Position numbers and translations under genes: made by a program
Assembly: GCF_001423765.1 (NCBI RefSeq)
Contig: NZ_LMPG01000015.1
Span: forward strand, 163,853-227,852
DNA length: 64,000 bases
Direction of reading: 5' to 3'
Source: Sphingomonas sp. Leaf343
GTDB taxonomy: Bacteria > Pseudomonadota > Alphaproteobacteria > Sphingomonadales > Sphingomonadaceae
The notes under the pieces: generated by a model
The model's input: only the letters and a program-made list of their open reading frames with translations
Told to the model about the DNA's origin: nothing
Database searches by the model: none
Part shown: positions 44,763-53,186 of the stretch, piece by piece
Numbering within the stretch: position 1 is the first letter of the stretch
How the letters are laid out: each line of letters opens with the position of its first letter

Positions 44763-45817
44763 CGCACCGTCGTCCGCTCGCCGTCCAGCTCGGTCGCTTC
44801 CCGCACGACCTCGATCGAGTCGCCGGTGTCGCGCATCTCGTACAGTTTGCCGCGCGCGTTGTTGAACGGGCGGTGCAGGACCATCATCAGCGTTCCGTCG
44901 AACCGCCGGAAGAGCATCCCGTGGCCGCTGTCGGCGCGGACCAGCGGCGGCAATTGCTCCCACGGTCCCTCGATCCCGCCGGATTTCGACCGGGCGAGGC
45001 TCTGGACATAGCCGTTCTGGTCGTAGCTGGACCACAGCATCAGCAATGTGCCGGTCCGCGTCCGGAACAGCTCCGGTCCATCGGTGACGTAGTTGCTCGT
45101 GCCGTCGGGCTGTTTGTCGCCCTTCGCCCACGGCGCGTCGGAGGCGCGGAACAACAGGCGCGGCGGGCCGGCCGCGGACAGATCGTCCTTCAGCGGCATC
45201 GCCTCGATCGTGCCGTCGCCGACCTGCACCCATTCGTGCGCATAGACGAGCCACGGCTTGCCCTTCGCGTCGACGAACAGCGTGCCGTCCAGCGTCATGA
45301 TCGACCGGTTGACGATCGGCTCGCCGTTTCGCACCAGCGCGAACGGGCCGCCCGGCCGATCGGCCACCGCCAGGATCGTGCTGCGCCGCACCGGCTTTCG
45401 CGCGCCCGCCACCGGTAGCGGCATGGCATCGTTGTAGAAGGTCGCGAACAGATACCAGCGACCTTGCCAGCGGTGCACCTCCGGCGCCCACGCGCCGTCG
45501 TTCGCCCAGCCGCCCGGCGGCAGCGCGAAGACCATGTGCGGCCGGCTCCAGTGCTTCAGGTCACGGCTGGTATAGGCCATGATGCCCAGCCGCGCGTCAC
45601 CGGTCATGCGCCGTTCGTTGCGGGTGAACAGATGATAGGTGCCGCTGGCGCGGTCGGCGACGATCCATGGGTCGTGCAGCGGCATCGCCGGCAGGCGCAG
45701 CGGCGCTTTGACAGCCGGGGCGGGTCGCACGGACCGTGTGGCGGGCTGCGCCGCCGGCCCGTCGGTGCTGCCGAGCACCGCGGCCGCCGTGAGGACGATC
45801 GATGCCAACGCCTTCAC
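44759..45817 (-). CDS. Glycoside hydrolase family 43-like protein, exported
   Basis: A 352-residue protein with a signal peptide (VKALASIVLTAAAVLGSTDG, cut near Ala23). The GH43 five-bladed propeller is recognised by LHDPWIVADRASGTYHLFTR (catalytic base Asp), AWAPEVHRWQGRWYLFATFY, and the later VTDGPELFRTRTGTL where the general acid Glu lies. Such enzymes release arabinose or xylose from plant polysaccharides. It starts at GTG, 4 bases after the stop of the winged-helix regulator, and its stop overlaps the next gene. The cluster lacks a transporter or TonB receptor in this window. Confidence 0.85.
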   Translation of the reverse strand: MKALASIVLTAAAVLGSTDGPAAQPATRSVRPAPAVKAPLRLPAMPLHDPWIVADRASGTYHLFTRNERRMTGDARLGIMAYTSRDLKHWSRPHMVFALPPGGWANDGAWAPEVHRWQGRWYLFATFYNDAMPLPVAGARKPVRRSTILAVADRPGGPFALVRNGEPIVNRSIMTLDGTLFVDAKGKPWLVYAHEWVQVGDGTIEAMPLKDDLSAAGPPRLLFRASDAPWAKGDKQPDGTSNYVTDGPELFRTRTGTLLMLWSSYDQNGYVQSLARSKSGGIEGPWEQLPPLVRADSGHGMLFRRFDGTLMMVLHRPFNNARGKLYEMRDTGDSIEVVREATELDGERTTVR

Positions 45818-45821
45818 CGCG

Positions 45822-46211
45822 TCAATCCCACTGTTCGTTCATCTGCGACCGGATCACCCCCTTCAGGGCAGCGGTGACGCGTTCGTGACCCGGCGGCGTC
45901 AGGGCGGCGGCGGTGCCGGCGCGTGTAACCAGCCCCTCCGCCTCCAGCGCACGCAGCCACCGCTCGACCCCCGTAAGCGGGATGGTGGTCGATGCGGCCA
46001 GGCTGCGGAAGCCGACCGGACCCGTGTCGTGCGCCACGAACAGCGCGAGCAGGATATCCAGCGTGGGTTCGTGCGTCAGATCGACCGACAGGGCCTGTTG
46101 CAAGGCGCGACGCGCGCCGATGATCCTGCGTGCGACGGCGATGAGGTCGCCACGGGCCAGTATCGCATCCGTGCTCCAGCGCGGCGGATCGAGCTCGTCC
46201 AGTTTCCCCAA
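45822..46211 (-). CDS. Small winged-helix (MarR-like) regulator
   Basis: About 129 residues from the TTG at 46211, which has AGGGGA 6 bases before it. A helical N-terminal half (ARGDLIAVARRIIGARRALQ) precedes a winged-helix unit: LDILLALFVAHDTGPVGFRS, then LAASTTIPLTGVERWLRALE as the turn and recognition helix, and EGLVTRAGTAAALTPPGHER as the wing. The order resembles MarR-like repressors. No ATG is available at a sensible position; the open frame runs to 46370 but the earlier part is not domain-like. It heads the regulator-GH43-BNR group and likely controls it. Confidence 0.75.
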   Translation of the reverse strand: MGKLDELDPPRWSTDAILARGDLIAVARRIIGARRALQQALSVDLTHEPTLDILLALFVAHDTGPVGFRSLAASTTIPLTGVERWLRALEAEGLVTRAGTAAALTPPGHERVTAALKGVIRSQMNEQWD

Positions 46212-46488
46212 GACATTTCCCCTGTTGCCGGCCGTTGGATCGGCCCTTTGTCGTCCACTTCCTACCGTGGCGGCCGTGATGGCCGCGTGGTGTACCGACG
46301 ATGGGTAACCGCTGTCGCCGTAGAGGCAACCCCTGATTCCATTGGCGGATTTTCCCGGGGCTCGATACATCGGCTCTCGATTGGCCGACGGGTGACAGGC
46401 GCCGCGATCGAGGCGTGGCGGCCGGCCACGATCCGTGGCATGGCCGCGCCATGACCCCGCTCACTCCGCCGCTTCGCGTCCCGCATCG

Positions 46489-47217
46489 ATGACCGGGGTG
46501 GGCATCTATGGCAGTTCGGGGCGAATGGGCCGGGCGATCGCGGATGCGCTGACGGAGGCGGGCGCGGTGCTGGCCGGCGGGGCGGATGCGCGGGACGATC
46601 CGGCGCCGCTGGCGCGCACGGCCGATGTGCTGGTCGACTTTTCGACCGCATCGGCGCTCGATGCGCATCTCGACGCGGCGGTGGCGGCGGGGACGCCGAT
46701 CGTGATCGGCACCACCGGGCTGTCGGGCGCGCAGCACATGGCGATCGATGCGGCGGCGCAGACCATCGCCGTGCTCCAGACGGGGAATACCTCGCTCGGC
46801 GTCACGCTGCTGGCGATGCTGGTGCGGGATGCGGCGGCGCGGCTGGGTCCCGACTGGGATATCGAGATCGTCGAGATGCACCACCGTCACAAGGTCGATG
46901 CCCCATCCGGCACCGCGCTGTTGCTGGGCGAGGCGGCGGCGGCGGGGCGGGGGAGCAGCCTGTCCGAACTGCGGGTCGACGACCGCGTCGGACTGACCGG
47001 GGCGCGATCCGAAGGAACGATCGGGCTGGCGGCGCTGCGCGGCGGGTCGGTGGTCGGCGACCACAGCGTGATCCTGGCGACCGAGGGCGAGCGGGTCGAA
47101 TTGTCGCATTTCGCGCAGGATCGCTCGATCTTCGCGCGCGGCGCGGTGCGGGCGGCCGTGTGGCTCGCCGGCCAGCCCGCCGGGCGGTATCGGATGGGCG
47201 ACGTGCTGGGGCTGTAG
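46489..47217 (+). CDS. dapB: 4-hydroxy-tetrahydrodipicolinate reductase
   Basis: Lysine/diaminopimelate pathway step giving tetrahydrodipicolinate. 242 residues. The NAD(P) loop YGSSGRMGRAI lies at the N-terminus. DFSTASALDAHL, TTGLS and the substrate/catalytic HHRHKVDAPSGTA are the family motifs (His pair and Lys). GDHSVILATEGERVELSHFA follows. The ATG at 46489 places the Rossmann motif at residue 7 as expected. It lies 5 bases before nth, so the two are probably co-transcribed. Confidence 0.97.
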   Translation: MTGVGIYGSSGRMGRAIADALTEAGAVLAGGADARDDPAPLARTADVLVDFSTASALDAHLDAAVAAGTPIVIGTTGLSGAQHMAIDAAAQTIAVLQTGNTSLGVTLLAMLVRDAAARLGPDWDIEIVEMHHRHKVDAPSGTALLLGEAAAAGRGSSLSELRVDDRVGLTGARSEGTIGLAALRGGSVVGDHSVILATEGERVELSHFAQDRSIFARGAVRAAVWLAGQPAGRYRMGDVLGL

Positions 47218-47222
47218 CCGCG

Positions 47223-47870
47223 ATGAAGCGCGCCGACGTCGTCGAATTCTACCGCCGGCTGGCGGAGGCCGATCCGCATCCCGAGACGGAGCTCGAATTC
47301 CGTAATCCCTTCACGCTGGTGGTCGCGGTGGCGCTGTCGGCGCAGGCGACCGATGCGTCGGTGAACAGGGCGACGCGCGCGCTGTTTGCGGAGGTCGACA
47401 CGCCGGCGAAGATGCTCGCGCTCGGCGAGGAGGGGCTGAAGCGGCATATCCGCACGATCGGGCTGTTCAATACCAAGGCGAAGAACGTCATCGCGCTGTC
47501 GCGGATGTTGATCGACGATTTCGGGGGCGAGGTGCCGGCGGATCGCGACGCGCTGGAACGGCTGCCCGGCGTCGGGCGCAAGACCGCCAACGTGGTGATG
47601 AACGTCGCCTTTGGCGCGGAAACCTTCGCCGTCGACACCCATATCTTCCGGGTCAGCAACCGCACCCGCCTGGCCCCCGGCAAAACCCCCCTGGCGGTCG
47701 AGCTGAAGCTGGACAAGGCGACGCCACAGCCGTTCCGCCTGCACGCGCATCACTGGCTGATCCTGCACGGTCGCTACATCTGCAAGGCGCGCAAACCCGA
47801 ATGCTGGCGCTGTCCGGTGATCGACCTGTGCCCCTTCAAACCCAAGACGCCGCCGCCGAAGACGCCGTGA
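47223..47870 (+). CDS. nth: Endonuclease III (DNA glycosylase/AP lyase)
   Basis: Removes oxidised pyrimidines and nicks abasic sites. 215 residues. The helix-hairpin-helix [19 protein letters not shown] carries the catalytic Lys, and [11 protein letters not shown] the catalytic Asp. The [4Fe-4S] cluster cysteines are [17 protein letters not shown]. It starts 5 bases after dapB with no terminator between. A short basic, Pro-rich tail ([10 protein letters not shown]) extends past the cluster. Confidence 0.97.
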   Translation: MKRADVVEFYRRLAEADPHPETELEFRNPFTLVVAVALSAQATDASVNRATRALFAEVDTPAKMLALGEEGLKRHIRTIGLFNTKAKNVIALSRMLIDDFGGEVPADRDALERLPGVGRKTANVVMNVAFGAETFAVDTHIFRVSNRTRLAPGKTPLAVELKLDKATPQPFRLHAHHWLILHGRYICKARKPECWRCPVIDLCPFKPKTPPPKTP

Positions 47871-47926
47871 CATGCGCGAAGGGGCTGGCGGAGCCGAACG
47901 CGCTTTGCTAGGCGCATCGCTTCCAG

Positions 47927-47999
<73 letters not shown>

Positions 48000-48003
<4 letters not shown>

Positions 48004-48026
48004 GACCTTACATGGTCCGGCTTTTC
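48000..48026 (+). terminator. Possible terminator just after tRNA-Arg
   Basis: CCAGACC and GGTCCGG (one mismatch) can pair around TTACAT, followed by CTTTTC. It directly abuts the CCA end, so its 5' arm overlaps the mature tRNA end. Weak stem; tentative. Confidence 0.35.
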
Positions 48027-48036
48027 AATGTTCCGA

Positions 48037-48891
48037 TCACACCGTGCAGATGCGCACTGCCTCCCGGAGGGCGGGCAGCGGGTCGCCTGTGGGTACGAAC
48101 TCGTGTGCGAAATAGCCCTGGAAGCTCAGATCGGCGATACCGCGCGCGACCCCGTGCCAGTTGACCTCCTGCGTATCGTTCAGCTCGTGCCGGCCGGGAA
48201 CGCCGCCGGTATGGAAATGCCCGATCCACTTCAGGTTCTTGCGGATCGTGTCGATCAGATCGCCCTCCATGATCTGCATATGGTAGATATCGTAGAGCAG
48301 CTTCACGCGGGGTGAGTTCACCTGCTCCATCACGCGCGCGCCCCATTCGGTGTGATCGGCCATGTAGTCGGCGTGGTTGACCTTGCTGTTCAACAGTTCG
48401 ACGCAGATCGTGACGTTGTTGTCTTCGGCGATGCGCTTCACCCGGTTCAGGCCGGCGACGGTATTGGCCGCACCCTCTTCGTCCGACATGCCGCGGCGAT
48501 TGCCGGAAAAAGCGATGACGTTGGGCACGTCGGCTTTCGCCGCCTGGGGGATGCCGATGCGGAAGGCCGCCTCGATCGCGGCGTGATTCTCACGCCGGTT
48601 CAGGCCATCGGCGATCGTCATGTTTTCCGCCGCATAGCCCATCGTACAGCGCAGGCCGTGCTTGCGCGGCACGGCATAGTCGGCGGGTTGTAGCAGATCG
48701 ATACCCTGCAGACCGATCTTGGCGGCAAAAGCGCAGAGATCGTCGAGCGGGATCTTCTCGTAGCACCAGCGGCTGACCGATTGCTTCAGCCGACCCGCAG
48801 GGGGTGCGGCGGCGCACCCCGCGGACGGAGCGACCGCGGCCGTAGCGGCGAGGGAGAGGGTGGAGCCGATGACCTGTCGCCGTGTAAACAT
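48037..48891 (-). CDS. Hydroxypyruvate isomerase-family TIM-barrel protein with Tat-type signal
   Basis: A 284-residue protein. The N-terminus MFTRRQVIGSTLSLAATAAV has a twin-arginine-like RRQVIG motif, so it is probably exported folded to the periplasm. The barrel matches hydroxypyruvate isomerase / xylose-isomerase-like proteins: LKQSVSRWCYEKIPLDDLCA, the KIGLQGIDLLQPADY strand, CVELLNSKVNH (metal Glu), DIYHMQIMEGDLI and HFHTGGVPGRHELNDTQEVN. Known Hyi enzymes convert hydroxypyruvate to tartronate semialdehyde in the cytoplasm, so the exported form probably has another substrate. It is divergent from a 2-hydroxyacid dehydrogenase gene, 78 bases away. Confidence 0.88.
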   Translation of the reverse strand: MFTRRQVIGSTLSLAATAAVAPSAGCAAAPPAGRLKQSVSRWCYEKIPLDDLCAFAAKIGLQGIDLLQPADYAVPRKHGLRCTMGYAAENMTIADGLNRRENHAAIEAAFRIGIPQAAKADVPNVIAFSGNRRGMSDEEGAANTVAGLNRVKRIAEDNNVTICVELLNSKVNHADYMADHTEWGARVMEQVNSPRVKLLYDIYHMQIMEGDLIDTIRKNLKWIGHFHTGGVPGRHELNDTQEVNWHGVARGIADLSFQGYFAHEFVPTGDPLPALREAVRICTV

Positions 48892-48969
48892 GCAGGCACG
48901 GTACCGCAGTCGGCGGCCAGCGCAAGGCGCACCGGTGCCTTCGCCGGCTATACGCGTTATCCAGCACCG

Positions 48970-49932
48970 ATGACGCAGCCCGAAATCCTGATGCCGGCCC
49001 TGATGCCCGGCAGTATCGTCGACGCGCTGGAGGCGCGTTTCACGCTCCATCGCCTGTGGGAGCAGCCTGATCCCGACGCCTTTCTCGCCGGAGCGGCCCC
49101 GCACATCCGGGGCGTTGCAGCGAACACGCTTGCCGGCCGGATCGACACGAATTGGTTCGACCGTCTGCCCGCGCTGGAAATCGTCGCCAGTTTCGGTGTC
49201 GGCTACGACAATGTCGATGCCAGGGCGGCGGCGGCGCGCGGTATCGTCGTCACCAACACGCCCGGCGTGCTCGACGACGAGGTCGCCGATCTGACGATCG
49301 GACTCTTGCTGGCGACGCTTCGCGGCATCCCTCAAGCGGATCGCTTCGTTCGGGAGGGACGCTGGCCGGAGGGGCCGTTCCCGCTGTCGCCGACGCTGCG
49401 CGGACGCACGGTCGGCATCATCGGTCTCGGTGCGATCGGCAAGGCAGTGGCGCGGCGGCTGGAGGGATTCGACGTGCCGGTCGCCTATCACGGTCGCAGC
49501 CGGCAGCCCGACATCCCCTATACCTATCACCCGACCCCGGTCGCGCTGGCGGCGGCGGTCGACGTGCTGATCGCGATCGTTCCGGGCGGCGACGCGACAC
49601 GGCATCTGATCGACCGCGACGTGCTGGCCGCGCTGGGGCCACAAGGTGTCCTCATCAACGTCGCGCGCGGGTCCGTGGTCGATCAGCCGGCGCTGATCGC
49701 GGCGCTGAAGGAGGGGACGATCCTGGCTGCGGGACTCGATGTCTTCGCCGACGAGCCGCATGTCCCGTCCGAGCTTCGCGTGATGCCCCGGGTCGTGCTG
49801 CTGCCGCATATCGGCTCCGCATCTGAACGGACGCGCGCCGCGATGGGGGCGCTCGTCGTCGACAATCTCGTCGCATGGTTCGACACGGGTCGCCCGATCT
49901 CGCCCGTTCCGGAATGCGACCGTCTGCCCTGA
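48970..49932 (+). CDS. D-2-hydroxyacid dehydrogenase (glyoxylate/hydroxypyruvate reductase-like)
   Basis: A 320-residue NAD(P)-dependent oxidoreductase. NAD binding: TVGIIGLGAIGKAVARRLEG (about residues 147-166). Catalytic Arg lies in LINVARGSVVDQ, Glu in DVFADEPHVP and His in LLPHIGSASERT. SFGVGYDNVDARAAAARG supplies the substrate loop. The pattern fits glyoxylate/hydroxypyruvate reductases of the GhrB/plant HPR2 kind. Divergent pairing with the hydroxypyruvate-isomerase-like gene suggests related substrates, but the partner seems exported, so a shared pathway is only inference. Confidence 0.9.
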   Translation: MTQPEILMPALMPGSIVDALEARFTLHRLWEQPDPDAFLAGAAPHIRGVAANTLAGRIDTNWFDRLPALEIVASFGVGYDNVDARAAAARGIVVTNTPGVLDDEVADLTIGLLLATLRGIPQADRFVREGRWPEGPFPLSPTLRGRTVGIIGLGAIGKAVARRLEGFDVPVAYHGRSRQPDIPYTYHPTPVALAAAVDVLIAIVPGGDATRHLIDRDVLAALGPQGVLINVARGSVVDQPALIAALKEGTILAAGLDVFADEPHVPSELRVMPRVVLLPHIGSASERTRAAMGALVVDNLVAWFDTGRPISPVPECDRLP

Positions 49933-49998
49933 TCGGCGGCTCGTGGCTCCCCTCCGGTTCGACCTGACAGGGCCGCATCGGCGTGATAGCCACCGGGC

Positions 49999-50610
49999 AT
50001 GTTCGCGCAGTTCCTCACACCGGCCTATCTGCCGTTCGCGATCGCCTTCGTCGTGATGATCGGTATCGGCCTGATCGAAGCGATCGGGCTGGGGCTGGGA
50101 CACGTTGACGCCGATATCGGGGCGGATGTGCAGGGGGGCGTTCTCGACTGGCTCGGGCTCGGCGGAGAATTGCCGATCCTGATCTGGCTGACCTCACTGC
50201 TCGGCTGTTTCACGCTGGCGGGCCTCGTCATCCAGCAGGGTGCGAGCGGCGTGACCGGCGCGCCGCTGGCATGGCCGCTGGCCTGCGGTGGCGCGGCAGT
50301 GGCGGGCGTGCTGATGAACACGCTGGCCGCCAATGGACTCGCGCGGATCATGCCGGGGTTCGAGACGACGGTGATCTCGACCGACGACCTGCTGCGCCGC
50401 CGCGGTACGGTGACGGAAGGGGTCGCGCGGCGAGGCATGCCGGCGCGGGCGAAAGTGGTCGACGGGCACGGGCAGGCGCACTTCATTCTCGTCGAACCCC
50501 ATGACGACGCCGACGCGATCGCGGCGGGCGAATCCATCCTGCTGGTTCGCCGCGAACGGGCGTTGTTCTTCGGCGTGCCGGATACGAAAAGCCTTCTTCG
50601 ATCGATCTGA
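49999..50610 (+). CDS. yqiJ: YqiJ-like membrane protein with OB-fold domain
   Basis: A 203-residue inner-membrane protein of the YqiJ (DUF1449) family. Helices: YLPFAIAFVVMIGIGLIEAI; LPILIWLTSLLGCFTLAGLV; PLAWPLACGGAAVAGVLMNT. The cytoplasmic C-terminal OB-like domain (about residues 130-200) contains RRRGTVTEGVARRGMPARAK and HFILVEP. It is encoded just before a flotillin, as in enterobacterial yqiJ-yqiK and in Bacillus NfeD-flotillin pairs. It probably helps organise membrane microdomains with the flotillin. The gap to the next gene is 35 bases. Confidence 0.88.
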   Translation: MFAQFLTPAYLPFAIAFVVMIGIGLIEAIGLGLGHVDADIGADVQGGVLDWLGLGGELPILIWLTSLLGCFTLAGLVIQQGASGVTGAPLAWPLACGGAAVAGVLMNTLAANGLARIMPGFETTVISTDDLLRRRGTVTEGVARRGMPARAKVVDGHGQAHFILVEPHDDADAIAAGESILLVRRERALFFGVPDTKSLLRSI

Positions 50611-50645
50611 CTGACATCAAACCATAGGCCCGGGGGGACCTCAAC

Positions 50646-52400
50646 ATGCCTGCATCGTTGCTCAATATCCTGATCTACGCCGGGATCATCCTGTTCGCGC
50701 TGGTCGTGATCGGCATCATCCTGACGCGCCTCTACCGCCGCGCGACCAAGGACGTCGCACTGATCCGGACCGGATTCGGTGGCGAAAAGGTGGTGCTGAA
50801 CGGGGGCATCATGGTGATCCCGGTGCTGCACGAGTTGATGCAGGTCCGCCTGACGACCGTGAAGCTGGAAGTGTCGCGCCTCAACAAGGATGCGCTCATC
50901 ACGCTCGACAAGCTGCGTGTCGACGTCGTCGGCCTGTTCCATATCAAGGTAAAACCCGATGCCGGGTCGATCGCCGCCGCGGCGCAGACGCTGGGCGATT
51001 CGGTGAACAGCCCCGACGCGGTGAAGTCGCTGCTGGACGGCAAGCTCGTCTCGGCGCTGCGATCGGTCGCCGCGACGATGACGATGGAGCATCTGCACGC
51101 CAACCGCGCCGACTTTATCCAGAAGGTTCAGGAAGCGCTGATGACCGATCTGGACATGAACGGCTTCCAGCTCGAATCGGTCAGCATCACCCATTTCGAC
51201 CAGACCGCGTTCGAGCATTTCAACGAGAACAACGCCTTCGATGCCGAGGGGCTGACGGTGCTGACCCGCACGATCGAGGAGCGGAAGAAGATCCGTAACG
51301 ACATCGTCGCCACCAATCGGGTGGAGATCGAACAGCGCAATCTGGAGGCGAACAACCAGTCGCTGGAGATCGCTCAGGCCGCCGAGCAGGCGCGGCTGAC
51401 GCAGGAGCAGACGCTGTCCGCCCGCCGCGCCGAACAGGCGACCGCGATCGCGACGGCCGAGGCCGAACAGACCCGCCTCGCCGAGATCGCCCGGATCACC
51501 GCGATGCAGGCGCAGACGGTCGCGCAGACCGAGGCCGACAAGGTCATCAAGACCGCGACGATCGCCCGTGACGGCGCGATCCAGACCGCGACGATCGAGC
51601 GTGACCGGACGATCGAGATCGCCCGCATCACGACGGCGGTCCAGACCGCGCAGAAGTCTGAAGAGGAATCGACTGCCACGGCCGCCGCCAACGAAGCCCG
51701 CGCGCTGGCCGTTCGTGCGGAAGAGAGCGTCGCCACCGCCAAGGCGACGGAGATCGCCAATCGCAACAAGAACGTCGCCGTCATCGCCGCCACGCAGCGC
51801 GCGCAGGAAGAAGCGGTCGGCATCACCGTCGCCGCCTCTGCGGAGAAGGAAGCCGCGGAAGCGCGCGCAGTCGCGTTGAGGACCGAAGCGACGGCCGAAG
51901 CCGACGCGGAGAAGGCGCGCGCCGAGGGGCGCGAAGCCGCGTTCAAGGTCGATGCGGCGGGTCAGGCGTCGCTCAATGAGGCCACCAACCTGCTCAACGA
52001 CGCCCAGACCGCGTTGCTGGTGCGCAAGGCGATGCTGGAGGCCCTGCCGGCGATTATCGCCGCGGCATCCAAGCCGATCGAGAATATCGACAAGATCAGT
52101 ATCCTCGACGCACGGGGTCTGCACGGCGACGGGGGTCAGGATGCGGCGGCGGGTGCGGGGCAGGGCAACCTCGCCGACGCTGCCGTCGCCGCGGCGATGC
52201 GCTACCGCGTCGGAGGACCGCTCATCGATGGGTTGTTGGCCGAACTCGGCATGTCCGGTGGTTCGCTGAACGGAATGCTCTCGGGCAGCGGCGTGCAGGT
52301 CACGTCCGCCCATGCCGAGCCGAAGGGACCGGCGACGCCCGCGGCGCGTGTGCCAAACGGCAGCGCGAATGCCGGAATCCTCGATGGTCGATCGGCCTGA
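50646..52400 (+). CDS. yqiK: Flotillin-family protein (YqiK-like)
   Basis: A 584-residue membrane-scaffold protein. One N-terminal membrane helix (LLNILIYAGIILFALVVIGI) is followed by an SPFH/band 7 domain (about residues 45-200; KVVLNGGIMVIPVLHELMQV, TLDKLRVDVVGLFHIKVKPD). A long Ala/Glu/Arg-rich coiled coil runs from about residue 210 to 445. The C-terminal segment (ASLNEATNLLNDAQTALLVR, KPIENIDKISILDARGLHGD) is typical of flotillins. It forms oligomers in ordered membrane regions. GGGGGGAC-type ribosome site lies upstream. Operon with yqiJ. Confidence 0.93.
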   Translation: MPASLLNILIYAGIILFALVVIGIILTRLYRRATKDVALIRTGFGGEKVVLNGGIMVIPVLHELMQVRLTTVKLEVSRLNKDALITLDKLRVDVVGLFHIKVKPDAGSIAAAAQTLGDSVNSPDAVKSLLDGKLVSALRSVAATMTMEHLHANRADFIQKVQEALMTDLDMNGFQLESVSITHFDQTAFEHFNENNAFDAEGLTVLTRTIEERKKIRNDIVATNRVEIEQRNLEANNQSLEIAQAAEQARLTQEQTLSARRAEQATAIATAEAEQTRLAEIARITAMQAQTVAQTEADKVIKTATIARDGAIQTATIERDRTIEIARITTAVQTAQKSEEESTATAAANEARALAVRAEESVATAKATEIANRNKNVAVIAATQRAQEEAVGITVAASAEKEAAEARAVALRTEATAEADAEKARAEGREAAFKVDAAGQASLNEATNLLNDAQTALLVRKAMLEALPAIIAAASKPIENIDKISILDARGLHGDGGQDAAAGAGQGNLADAAVAAAMRYRVGGPLIDGLLAELGMSGGSLNGMLSGSGVQVTSAHAEPKGPATPAARVPNGSANAGILDGRSA

Positions 52401-52602
52401 AGCCACCGCCGATCCGACCCGTGCTCCCTGCTATCGCGTCTACCACGACGGCAGGCGGCCCCGGGCTTCAACCCGGTGCGCGGCGGACGCATCGAGGCAG
52501 CCCGCGGGCATACGCCTGCGGACCCGCAAGCCTGACTACCCTGTCCGGATTGAAACTGTCCGGAATGAACCCGATCGTTCCGGAATGTCGTCGCATCGGG
52601 AA

Positions 52603-52678
52603 TGGTGGAGCCGAGGGGGATCGAACCCCTGACCTCTGCAATGCCATTGCAGCGCTCTCCCAGCTGAGCTACGGCCCC
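52603..52678 (-). tRNA. tRNA-Ala (anticodon GGC)
   Basis: On the minus strand the gene reads GGGGCCGTAGCTCAGCTGGG through to a CCA end, 76 bases. The acceptor GGGGCCG pairs with CGGCTCC (one G-T). The anticodon loop ATGGCAT gives GGC (decodes GCC), and the T arm is AGGGGTTCGATCCCCCT. It stands alone between the flotillin gene and the FYDLN protein gene. Confidence 0.97.
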
Positions 52679-52762
52679 ATTTCCGTGCGGGAGGCAGCCC
52701 ACTAGCGGGCCGCCGAAGGCTTGGCAAGCGGCGTTTCCGCCACTTGCCAAATCACCTCGAAA

Positions 52763-53086
52763 TCAGTGCTCGTCGTCGTTCGTCGGGGCTTCGACGCCCA
52801 GATCGTCGTCGCCACCCAGATCGACTTCGTCATCGGCGGAGGGCTCTTCGTCCTCGCCGGTGATCGCCTCGATATCCTCCTCGTCGCCTTCCAGGTCCGC
52901 ATCGGGCTTGGCAGCGTCGGGCTTGGCCACTTCGAATGCGAGCGGCTGCTTGGATTTCAGGATGGGTTCGGGTTCCCAGCCATACCCGCAGTTGATGCAG
53001 GTGACGGGGTCGTCCTTGGTGAGGTCGTAGAAACGCGTCGCGCATTTCGGGCACGTGCGCTTCGTGCCCCATTCCGGCTTAATCAT
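52763..53086 (-). CDS. TIGR02300-type FYDLN acidic zinc-ribbon protein
   Basis: A 107-residue protein named for its FYDL(T/N) motif. [40 protein letters not shown]: two CxxC pairs (CPKC and CINC) form a zinc ribbon. The second half is strongly acidic ([20 protein letters not shown]) and disordered. It is conserved in alphaproteobacteria, often beside aroA as here (divergent, 100 bases between starts). Function unknown; a nucleic acid or RNA polymerase contact has been suggested only by its zinc ribbon. ATG 53086 is the family start. Confidence 0.93.
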   Translation of the reverse strand: MIKPEWGTKRTCPKCATRFYDLTKDDPVTCINCGYGWEPEPILKSKQPLAFEVAKPDAAKPDADLEGDEEDIEAITGEDEEPSADDEVDLGGDDDLGVEAPTNDDEH

Positions 53087-53186
53087 GCCGTACCGTGCCT
53101 TTCGGATTGGGAGTTCGACAGGGTTCCCCCCGCGAAGTGGGGCGCGCCTTGCCATAGCGTGGCCCGACTGTCAAAGCGCCGCGCCT

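Noticed and set aside
44762..45491. A single 612-codon protein spanning the sialidase-like gene and upstream sequence
   Set aside because: The upstream part is the wrong frame of the GH43 gene; the real gene starts with a signal peptide at the TTG overlapping the GH43 stop.
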